From Cavia porcellus (lineage: Eukaryota; Chordata; Mammalia; Rodentia; Caviidae), in assembly GCF_034190915.1 (NCBI RefSeq), contig NW_026947509.1, positions 29,582,767-29,646,766 of the forward strand: a stretch of 64,000 nucleotides of DNA, in the 5' to 3' direction. Both the position numbers and the translations under genes were made by a program. This document shows, one piece after another, positions 22,985 to 32,900 of the stretch. The number at the start of each line of letters is the position of its first letter. The stretch's first letter is position 1. The notes under the pieces were generated by a model. It ran no database searches. It was given only the letters and a program-made list of their open reading frames with translations, and was not told where the DNA came from.

Positions 22985-23285
22985 AGTTGCCCAGGTTACA
23001 ATTCCTGTTCCAGTTGCGGTTGCTCTTGTCTCATAGAAACAGCTGGGCACTGTGATGCACACTGTATAAACCCATCCCCTATTGACAAGCCATTCTGCCT
23101 CTGTACTTCCTGCTTGCCTATCCCATATAAGCCCAAAACTACTAGAGATTGGGACCTGATATTCTGGGAGTGACCCTAATCAGTGCCTGACCATGTAAAA
23201 TAAATCTGCCTCCAAATCCTGGCTGTGGTATCCATGTCTCTGCTCACTGTTGCACTTCTGGATCTGAATTTGGTGTGGCATAACT
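22985..23285 (+). mobile_element. Possible solo LTR
   Basis: A TATA-like ccatataagccc near 23126 is followed about 75 bp later by the poly(A) signal aaataaat and a T/G-rich segment, the order expected of U3-R-U5. Terminal repeats and target duplication were not established. Confidence 0.4.
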
Positions 23286-23883
23286 TGCTGTGTGTCCCTG
23301 CATGCGTGTTCCCATGCACACAGGGGTACACACACAGACACAGCTGTCCCTCAGTGTCCCCTGCAGGCCCACAGTCTATGGATGCTCCAATGCCTGTGTA
23401 AAATCACAGTGTTTTAACGAGACCTCTGCACATGGCTGCAGAGTGCACATCATCTGGAGATTACTCACAACCCCCACAAACCAGGCGTGGTCCCTGCACT
23501 CCTGCCTCAACCTCTTGTCACCGATGGCCCTAGGGGAGTTGGCCTGCCTGCAGTCACAGATGTGGAATGAGAACTGAGTGGACAGAGTCTGTTCCTTCCC
23601 CTGTGATTAGAGGTGGGGTTTCCCCCCCCCCCGTTCTCATTTTCTGTAATGGAAGTGATACCCATTCTGGCACGAGTGTTGGCGAGTGGAAACTGTCACA
23701 CTGGTGTGAGGGGTGCGGCCTCGCATGACCCATCTGGTGCTGTTTATACACAGCTCAAGGATCCCCTTGAACCCAGACTCCTACAGCTAAGCATCTGTGT
23801 TAGAAAGGAAAATAAAGGAGTCACACTGAGTATAATTTATAAATAGCACTGAACCAGTCAAACCCTGCCGTTAGGAGCTTATG

Positions 23884-24140
23884 ACAAATGTGCTTGCCGT
23901 GGCACAGTGCCTGCCTGGCAAGCACAAGGTCCTCAGTTCAATTCCTGGTACCAAAAAAAGAAATAAATGAAGACTGTGCTCATTTAAAAATCTTGGGCTG
24001 GGGCCTGTATGGCAAAGTACAAAGTTGTGAGTTTAATACCCCAATACAGAAAAACCCCATCTTGGGCCAGGAATTTAGCCCAGCAGCACAAGGCCTGACT
24101 GTCAACTCAACTGAGTTCGATTCCCAGTATCAAAATAACC
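23884..24140 (+). mobile_element. Three ID-like SINE fragments in a row
   Basis: Three segments with ID features follow each other: 23884-23960 (cttgccgtggcacagtgcct, cagttcaattcctggtacca), 23992-24052 (gggctggggcctgtatggca) and 24065-24140 (tttagcccagcagcacaagg, gagttcgattcccagtatca). Each ends in a short A-rich run. Confidence 0.75.
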
Positions 24141-24154
24141 CCCCAAAACAAAAA

Positions 24155-24515
24155 AACACCCTATGTATTTGTCTGTGGTGCCAGAAACTGAACCCAGGTG
24201 CCCCGAGCATGCTAAGCAAAGGCTGTACCCGAGCCACATCCCTGGTGCTCTTTAGGCCTGAGAGGAGAGCTCTTTACACCACTCAGGCTGGCCTCAAACC
24301 TGAGATCCTCCTGCCTCAAGTTGCTGCTGCTCCCAACCAAAAGGAAATAGATTTTTTTTTGTTGTTCATTTTTCTGAGACAAGATCTTGCCATGTAGTTC
24401 AGGCTGTCCTTGAATTCACTATGAAGCCCAGGCTGGCTTCAAAGTCACAGTAATACTCCTGCCTCAGCCTCCTGAGTGCTGGCATTACAGGTCTGCACCT
24501 TCTCCCCTGGCTGCC
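24155..24515 (-). mobile_element. Inverted ID+B1 copy followed by a second inverted B1
   Basis: 24155-24340 reads, on the minus strand, as a B1 part plus an ID part (gaacccaggtgccccgagca, aggctggcctcaaacctgag). 24360-24515 is a separate B1 copy (gagacaagatcttgccatgt, gctggcattacaggtctgca). Confidence 0.8.
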
Positions 24516-25149
24516 AAAAGATATTTTTTGAAATTGAAAAAGTGATTTACAAAACAGGAGGAGCCACTGTTCTAAGTATCTGTCTCTGTCTGCCTATCAT
24601 CTCTGTGCCTATAGCTAAAGTTTGAAGGCCATGTGTCAAAAAGAATGTTAAAAATTATCTGCTCGGAAGGACCCATAGGCTTACTGTTGCGTTTGCCTGT
24701 ATTTTCCACAATTTACAAGATATTTCCATAACGGAAGAAGATTTTAAGTGGCATTCTGGTGACAAGGAAAGATGAGATTGAGGGATGGTGGGCCAGGTGT
24801 CCATCCTGGGACTGAACCCTGGACCCGAGTTTACCCAGCATGCTAGTGGCGGTGCCTGGTTCATGGAGCATTGTGGGTTCCTTGGCACTCAGGGCTCTCG
24901 CAGGGAATGTGCCTCAGGTCAGAAAGAAGAAAGAGAAAAAGAGAGAAGGGGGAGTAAGGGGAGGGGTTGTCTGTGTTTCCCAGTGGCCGCAGGCCAAGCT
25001 TGGCAGCCCAGGCAGGAATGAATCCTCAGTCCGAAGAGATGAGGCTTTTGAGGAGGGGTGCGGGGCTTGTGGCCCCCTGCCACCATTTCCATCTTTCTTT
25101 CTTTCCTCCTTCCCTTCCCTCTATCGCTGTCTATTTTTCTCCTGCTCCT

Positions 25150-25310
25150 TGTGAACCCAGGCTGCCGCACCACGGAGCTACAGCCCCAGCCTTTCTGATT
25201 ATATTTTTTATTTTGAGACAGGCTCTTGCTAAATTGCCCTGATAGGACTTGAACTTGTGATCTTCCTGCCTCAGCCTCCATCAGTGCTGGATCACAGGCT
25301 TGGGCTTTCA
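25150..25310 (-). mobile_element. B1-ID dimeric SINE, inverted
   Basis: tgagacaggctcttgctaaa and cagcctccatcagtgctgga are B1 landmarks. The part before them (aacccaggctgccgcaccac) fits an inverted ID segment. Confidence 0.75.
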
Positions 25311-25497
25311 GCCCTCCTGAGAAGTAGGCGCGAACAGGTGTCCTGCTAGCTCCTTCTCCCAAGAGAAGGAGCAGAGCACCCTGGGCCTTGTCCAGGGACA
25401 GGCAGGAGCCAGCAGAGGTGGCTGCAGCGGAACTGGGCAGGGAGGAGGGGTCCCACAGGGGATGTTACCCCACAGCCCTGCAGAGCCACCAGCCAAA

Positions 25498-25590
25498 GCC
25501 ACCCTTCTTCTTCTCCTCCCCTCCTCTCTCTCCCTTCCCCTCTTCTTCCTGTCCTTCTCCTCCTCTCCCTCCTCCTCCTCAGCCCCCAGT
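25498..25590 (+). repeat. Long polypyrimidine tract
   Basis: About 90 bases almost entirely C and T on the plus strand, passing into agcccccagtt. Long frames across it on either strand are low-complexity artefacts. Confidence 0.9.
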
Positions 25591-25884
25591 TCCTGATTAT
25601 TCTCTTGCTCTGGGCCAGAGAGACCTGGCGCCAGCACCCACATGGGGACACCTGGTCAGTGCTGTCACCTATCTGTGCCTCGTGTCCCCACCAGTGAAAT
25701 GGGTCTGCGAAGAAGTCTGGCAGGCAGAAATGGTGAGGTGTGCAGCTAGGGGTGACGCCCGTCCCTCTCACCCGCCTTGCTCTCTCCTGCCTGGCTGCCT
25801 TATTGGGTGGCCTCCCTGAAAGCTCCAGCTGGCATAGCCACCTCCTCCTCTGCTGCTTCTGCCAGCCTGGCTAAGCTCCTGAGT

Positions 25885-26050
25885 GTTTTGTTTTATACTG
25901 GGGACTGAACAAAGGACCTTGCCTTTATCCACATCCCTAGCATTTTCTATTTCTCATCTCCTGATAGTCTCACTGAATTTCTAAATTGCCTGGGCTGGGT
26001 TCAGATTTGGTATCCTCCTGTTTCAGCCTTGGGATGACACTGTGTGCCAG
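25885..26050 (-). mobile_element. B1-ID dimeric SINE, inverted and old
   Basis: An inverted ID-like part (tactggggactgaacaaagg) precedes an inverted B1-like part (tctcactgaatttctaaatt, gcctgggctgggttcagatt). Confidence 0.65.
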
Positions 26051-26327
26051 CCACCTGCTTGGAATTGCTTCTGGTACAGGGAGGGTGATAGGTGACGACC
26101 TGAGTAGCCTCCTTGGGCAGTGGCTTGTACTTGGTGGGCAGTGTGGGGCTGCAGGTGCCATCATAGGAGGTACCCTGATGCCGACTGCCTGCCCTGTGGT
26201 TGGGAGGCAGCCCTGAGGCCTCCTCCTGGGGAGGGGCTCTGTTGGGGGGCCATGACCAGGCAGGGGCTATGGCTGGGTTGCAGTCAGTATTGCAGGCTGT
26301 GCAGCATACAGCTCTGTAGTGTCCATT

Positions 26328-26444
26328 GTTTTTTTTTGTGAGACAGGGTCTCACTGTGTAGCCCAGGCTGGCCTTGAACTCACAGCCACTCTCCTGCCTC
26401 AGCATCCCAAGTGCTGGGATCACAGGTGTGAGCCACCATTCCCT
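26328..26444 (-). mobile_element. B1-like SINE
   Basis: gagacagggtctcactgtgt through gtgctgggatcacaggtgtg on the plus strand is a complete inverted B1. Confidence 0.94.
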
Positions 26445-27579
26445 GTCTTGAATGCCTAGAACTGTGCTGGGCCGTGGGTTTCCTCCCCGTGCAGGCATCC
26501 GAGGGACCACTGTGCCCCTCACACCAGAGAGCAGGGGACAGTCTGAGGGTTCCGCCCACTCCTTAGCATCCTGGGCCCTCCCCTCTGGAAGAAGGCCTTG
26601 AAGAAGCCTAAACTCTGTCCCTGGGTGTCCCTGGGTGGTGACTCACACTGTCACCTCCCCCAGGCACAGTTATCAGAGAGGAAAAAATGCACTCAGCCCC
26701 CTTGCCTGTGTCTGCCTGGGCCTCCCCACTTCCTGCTGGGGGTCTGGGGTATGGAGTGACCTGACCTGAGGGGGTGTTTCCAGCCATGCTGACACAGAGG
26801 TCACCTCGATTTCCTGTTTGGAAACCTGCCTTCTCCAGGGAACTCTGCCCCCTGTGCAGGCTCCATGGCCCAGGCATCACAGGGAGTTCCTGGAAGCCAG
26901 ATCCCTGGCAGCCCTGGTCTCCACCATGCTCTGTAAACACTCTGGGTCAAGCTGGGCCTCTCTACTCAAGTCCTGGGGATAAACTGCTAGAAGGGAAAAG
27001 TAGTACTATGAATAAACACTTACCAGCTTTCTGGGGGAATTGTGGTCACCTCACTTCCAGTGGTGAGGCCAGGTACAGCACTAACTTTCTACCTTGTGAC
27101 TGCACCCCAAACCCACTCATCCCCTCTGGTCCGGCTGCTCACCATTATTGTATCCCAGCATTGTATATTATAACCCTTGAAAATATCATAATCTCTTTTT
27201 CCATTCACCTTGAAGTTCAGAAAGTTATATTTGTAATTCCATTGATACTTTATTGCAATTCCAAAGAATTAATTCCAATCTACCACTTCCAGTGCAACCC
27301 AGTGAGAATAAAGACACTAAGACATATTTACAGTTAGGGGCAGCCGAGGGGGCCTGAGTCTAGTCCAGGTGAGGACACATGGAATGAAGGCCCTGATCCA
27401 AGGCCTCTCCCACAATTTATTACCTGGTAAAAAAGGGAGTGGTTCAAGGATGAGTGACAGAGAGGATGGTGGGAATTACGTGAGCAAGGTGAGCTGAGCT
27501 GGCCAGATGGAGAGCAAATGAGCACCTTGAAATCTGCAGGGAGAAAGATATGCAGAAAGACCAAGCTGCATAACCCAAT

Positions 27580-28350
27580 TGAGATAGCATGTGAGTGAAT
27601 TTAGGAGGATGCTGCTTCAGTTTCTAATATGGACTTTTCTACTCTGGGAAGTCATAGCCTCTTATTTTGAGGCTCATACCCAGCTGACATCCCTGGAGCT
27701 GCCTGGTTCTGCCATCCCGCTGGGTTCAAATAATTATAAGAAACATGATGTGAGGAGACAGGAAATTGCAGCTGCTACTGAGGATTACATATCAGTACCT
27801 CAGCCAGCCCTATCTGCATTGCTTAAAGCCCTTCAAGTGGCTTGACGATGATCTTTGAAGCTAAGTGACAGGCCTGTTTCCCTGTCTCACTGTCTCCCTC
27901 TAAATGGTTGAGCTCAGTAGGATGCAGAGCCACACAGCTCCAGGGCTGTCAACTGGATTTCAAGCCTGGAGAAAGAGGCTACAATTTCCCAGGGCAGAAG
28001 AAGTTTGCACATCAGAAACTGAAGCACCATCCCTTAAACATTAAGTGCTACCTCAGTTGTGTGATGCAGATTGATCTTCCTGAATATCCTCCTCTCTGCA
28101 TACTGCAGAGATATTTTCTGACCTCCTAGCTAGCTCAGCTCACAGTACTCACCTAATTTCTGCCATTCTTACAGTCACTTGTCCTTCATCCACTCTGTTC
28201 TTCACAAATTAATAAAATCTGGGTTAGGCTCTGGGTTGTGGCTTTTGTTCCAATAAGCCTCCATCTTTGCTGGACTAAAGACCCCTTGGTTTGGTTGCCT
28301 GTGATTACAAATATGTTTTAGTGTCTTATTTGCACCGTGGGTTGTACTGG
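27580..28350 (+). mobile_element. Possible endogenous-retrovirus or LTR remnant
   Basis: A poly(A) signal attaataaa near 28209 is followed by a G/T-rich, U5-like stretch (ctgggttaggctctgggttg). The 84-codon frame upstream (27591-27845) has a hydrophobic N-terminus (FLIWTFLLWEVIA), but I do not recognise it and would not call it a gene. Confidence 0.25.
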
Positions 28351-29394
28351 AGGTGGTAGACTGGAATTAACTCACCAGGATTTCAATTCCGTGGGATTAC
28401 AAATATCAACTTTCTGACCTCAATGAGAATGGGAAAGGGGGCTGTACAGTTCCTAGCCTTGCCCAGGGCATGGGACCCTGTCAGGCTAAAACACTGTCAG
28501 TCTCTCCACAGCTTTGGATGTCCTTGGGCTCAGATGGAGATGGACAAGGGGGAGAGTGGGGCAGGAGAGGGAGAAGGAGGGGACAGGACCTCCAGGCCCC
28601 AGTGAGAAGTTGAGAAGACCCCCCCCCACCCCCATTCTGGATCAGCAGGAAAATCTCACCTTTCTTGGGGCAAGGTCCTGGTCTCTACCACTGCTCTCTT
28701 GCTGGGCACCTATGAGTTCTCCATCCAGCTCATTTGCTGCACCTTGCACCCCCTGAAGGACACAGCTGGACTCCTCCTTCAGGAAGGCCTCATGGTTTTG
28801 TAGCTCTAAGGACTGAGAGGTAGATTCATGGGGTCCCTGAGCCCCAAGCCCACTCTGCGCCTGGCACCTTGGCCCTCTCCTGCCCCAAGTCTGCCTTGCC
28901 ACACCGGTGGATGGAAGATAATCTCAGTGAGAGCTGTGGCTTGGTTTCTGGAACCCTCTGAGGCTGCTGCCCCCACGCTCATGTATTCAAGCAGCCTGAA
29001 GACACCAGTGACCCCGTTTCCCAAGCTGCACTCCCTCCCTTTCTTTTGCCATTTTTGGATTCTGTGACTTTCAACTCATTTTTCCCCTGTGAGTTTCCGT
29101 GACGAGCACTCGTCAGGTCTGATTTTCCCAATTCCAGTTGTCACGGCCTCTGGGGGTGGTGGGCGGGGACAGGCCATCCCAGCCCCCCCTGGCCGGGTCT
29201 GTTCTGTGCCAGGGCCTCCCTGGGAATTTCACAGGACTGCAGTCCGCTTCCAGTTCTGGACAGGGTGAGGGGGGGGGGTGTTGTGCCATGGGCGAGGGAC
29301 TGGATGACTGGAGCTAGAGGTTCCCGAGATGAGAACAGGGATTTCAGGGAGAGCTTGTGTCCTCCTCCCATCCCCCAGTGACAGATTATATCTG

Positions 29395-29498
29395 CCCAGG
29401 CCAAAAAAACCCACCACAACAACCTCCCCCACCCAAAAAAAAAAAAAAAAAAACCCACAAAAAAACATGGTTCCTTGGTTTGAGAGCAGCTTTTTAAT
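29395..29498 (-). terminator. RAMP1: RAMP1 poly(A) signal and GU-rich downstream element
   Basis: On the minus strand the variant hexamer ATTAAA lies at 29498-29493. About 30-100 bases further on is a strongly T/G-rich stretch (a run of about 20 T, then gggtgggggaggttgttgtg), the layout expected of a cleavage and polyadenylation site. No AATAAA was seen nearer the stop codon. Confidence 0.7.
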
Positions 29499-29918
29499 CA
29501 CGACTACTCATCCACAAACACGTCTACGGGGTATGAGGTCTGGGCTGGGGCGCGGAGCACAGTGGTGGGCAGCAGCACACAGGGACAGGATGGGGTTCTG
29601 AGCCAGGGTGGCCAGTGGACGTCACCTGGGGCGGCTGGGCAGGCCCACGCCCATCCTCCTGGCTACACGATGCTCTCGGCGCGCTTGCTCCTCCACACCA
29701 CCAGCGCCGTCACCAGCAGGGTCACCGTGATGGGGAGCACGACGAAGGGGCAGAGGATGGTGCTGGGTGGGTCCCCCAGTGCACGGCCAGAGGCAGGGCA
29801 GCTGCGGAAGTAGTGCCGGTGCACGGCCACGAAGAACCTGTCCACCTCCACATTGGGCCAGAAGCAGCCCAGCCGCTCGGCCAGGTTCCGGGTGCAGTCG
29901 GTGAGCTCCCCATAGCTC
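29478..29918 (-). CDS. RAMP1: RAMP1 exon 3 with 3' UTR
   Basis: The acceptor tgcccccacag ends at 29919. Coding runs from 29918 to the stop at 29665-29663 and covers residues 64-148 (SYGELTDC to KRAESIV). A 3' UTR of roughly 185 bases follows, ending just after the poly(A) signal at 29498-29493. Confidence 0.95.
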
Positions 29919-32900
29919 CTGTGGGGGCAGAAGGGAGCATCAGGGACCCTGCAGGGCACAACCTGTCCCCCTAGAGCCAGGAAGAGGGCGGAGTCTGTGC
30001 CCCCTGCCCTCCCGTGTCCTGCACCCTTGGACACCTGCAGGCCTAAGGGTCAGGAGCTCCAGGAGGGGACAGAGCCAGGGGCCCCGGCTGTGCCCTGTTC
30101 TTGCTGTGTCCCTGACGTAGGTGACAGTGGGCAGCCCCAGGTCCCTCCCCACAGACTCTCCTGGGCCATCCCCAGGGGACAGGTGACTGTCGGGGCAGGC
30201 AGTGCTGAGCGTTGGGGGGGGGGGCCCGTGTGGGTCCATGCTGTCCCGTGGGTGTCCAATTCTGTGTCACTCTTTGCGTGGTGACTGTCTGACATGTGTG
30301 TGACCCTGTCTTCAGGAGTGGCTGGAGTTTTACCCATAGGTCACTGCACTGGGGCCACCAGCGGGGCAGCAGGTCAGGTACTGTGCTGACCAGCGGGTCT
30401 GTGGGAGAAGGGTTCCTGGAGACGCCAGGATGGCAAGCTCCCCAGCTGGCAGAGGGTCTGTCCCAGGACTCCCAGTTCTTGGCCCAGGGTATAAGTGGGC
30501 CAGAGAAGCGGGTGCCCCCCTCAGCGGCCTTTCTTGTCCCTCAGGCACTGGGCTTGACTCCCTTCCCAAGGCGGAACGAGTCCCAGGCAGTCCTGCACAT
30601 GGCCCTGCTCACCCTTTCCAGGCAAGGATGTGGGAATCTGGTGTCCCCATAGCACAGAGGACACTGAACCTGGGATGCCTGGCTCTGTTGGTGCCAAACA
30701 CGTCCCTCTGGACCTCTTACTGGATGTGACAGCTGTGGACTCAGGACAGAGGGCCTTCATGGGGTGGGAGGCAGGGCCTATTTTCAGGGCCCGATGGCTG
30801 TATAGGAGTCTTAGAGGCACTTCACCAGTGTCCCTGGTTCTTTTCTCTTTTTGTTTTTTGGGACAGGTCTCATCATGTTATCCAGGCTGGTCCTGGATAA
30901 CACAGCGACCATCCAGTCTCAGCCTCCACAGCTGCGATTCATGGCATACACCACCATGCTGGGCTGTCACTGATGGTGGTGTGCCTGGCCCAGGATTCTG
31001 GGGTATGGCTGTGACTTTCCGGGAAAGCTGCAGGGTTGAGGGGCTGGGGTGCATGCCATGGTCCCCACAGGCCCTTGACCTCCCTGCACCCAGCTCCTAG
31101 ACCTCCCTGCCTGGACAGCCTGTGCTCCTCTAGGGCACTGGGTCCCCCTCACACCTACTACAGGACTGGTGTGCACCTGGAAGGGCACAAGTGCGCCCTG
31201 GCGGTCGTGAGGTAACTCTTGCTGGGTTTTGCCAAGTCCCCAAGTCCCTGGGTCCTCACAGTCCCCTGGCCTGTGGGGCATCCACAACAGCAGCCCCTCC
31301 TGCTTCATCACAGGCAGGCCCAGGTCTGAGCATCATATGTCCTGAGGCTGGGGGTGGGTGCCATATGGTGTCCTCACATGCACCTAACCCTGCTGAGTGG
31401 GGTGTACGTGACTCTGGGAGGCTGGCATCCTGCATCCCGGCCACCATGCAGGCTCTCTGCTAACCTGAGCCAAGGACTATGTCGTTTCCAGAAGGGGACC
31501 TGGGGAACTTTCCAGAAATGGGAACATACGGTGGCACATGATTGTTATCCTGGCACTCGGGAGGCTGAGGCAGAACGATTGATGTGAGTTCCAAGCCAGC
31601 CTGGGTTATTCAGAAAGACTGTGTGTGTGTGTGTGTGACTGTGTGGTGTGGCCTTGGGCTCTGTCCCTGGCACCACAAAGAATCAAGGTGAATCAGCACA
31701 GCCTCCATGAGGCTCCCACCAAAAAAAAAAAAAAAACACCCCTGAAATGCTTGCTGAGACGCTCCATCACGTACCCATCTCATCCTGATGGATGAGAACA
31801 GAGACCGGCAGCGGCAAACAACCACAAAAGACATGGCGAGGCCGAACCACTAGGAAACCAATGAAGCCTCTAGAAGTCACTCGGGAAAGAAAAAGACCCA
31901 CACAACAAAGGCTGTGGAATAACAGTGGCTTCTGACTGAAGACCAGGGAGCCGGTGAGGTCCCACACTTCGGCAGGCAGCCTGGAATCCAGGGCCACCAC
32001 ACGGAGTACCAAGACAAGATCTCCACAGAAAAAAGCAGCAGGGTGATCGACTGGCCAGCAGATGTGTGCTGCAGGGGTGTCAAAGATCTCCACCCAGAAC
32101 AAGGGTCCTGGAGGAATCTCTTTTTCTGAGATAGCTGTGTAGCCCAGGCCAGCCTGGGACTTGTGGGGCCCTCCTGCCTCAGCCTCCCAAGTGCTGGAAT
32201 TACAGGTGTGAGCCTCACACCCAGCTTCCAGGAAAAATTTTGGGCCCAGAGAATGAAGAGCTCCAGAAATAGTAAACAAGGAAGACAGTCAAAAGATGTG
32301 TCTTTACTTTTTTACCTAAATGGAGCAACAGCCATAAATCAACTGTGCACACACCTACCAAGGTCTTGTCCGTGGCCACGTGCCTGTAACACACAGGACA
32401 GCACAGGGCTGTGGCTGCCCCCATGCTCGCAAGGCCTGGCCCGCATGTCCTCCCCCAGAGAGCAGAAGTGGAAGAAACCAGCGGGGGGGGGGGGGGGGGC
32501 CGGGGGGGGGGAGCGGGGACTGGCCGGCCGGCGCCAGGACCCATACGCGCAGAGCAGCGGCCCCTGGTGGTCGGTTGGGGCACAGCACTGGTTGGAACGA
32601 CTCCGCCCGCTGGGACCCGCTGCACCCATGGGCTGAGATGTCTTTGGGAGAGGTTCCAGGTCCCAGCTGGCCGCCGTCACCACTGTCCCCAGGCTGGGCC
32701 CCACGGAGGCGCCTTGGTATGCGGGCTTCTAGGTGGCCGCCAGCATCGTCTAAAAATAGCCCAGTGTAGTTGCTGCTGACGACACTGACAGCTGAGGCCT
32801 TGGCGCTGGGGGAGGAGGAGGTGACATGGCTCCCCACCGGGGTGGGGCAGCAGCAGCCCTGGCTGGGGACCCAAAATAGCCCTGGACGCTCAGTTCCGGG

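Larger units (their letters stand above)
19991..29477. other. Intergenic region between RAMP1 3' end and UBE2F promoter
   Basis: About 9.5 kb, with both neighbours on the minus strand (RAMP1 upstream, UBE2F downstream). It is dense in SINEs, with possible LTR remnants and pyrimidine tracts. I recognise no gene in it. Confidence 0.6.

Noticed and set aside
23290..23577. CRISPR-like or other repeat-spacer arrays
   Set aside because: None present; the window is mammalian and the only arrays are microsatellites and minisatellites.
27591..27845. Short frame with a hydrophobic start that looked like a secreted or envelope-like peptide
   Set aside because: No recognisable family, no splice context, and it lies in a possible LTR-type repeat; kept only as a repeat remark.
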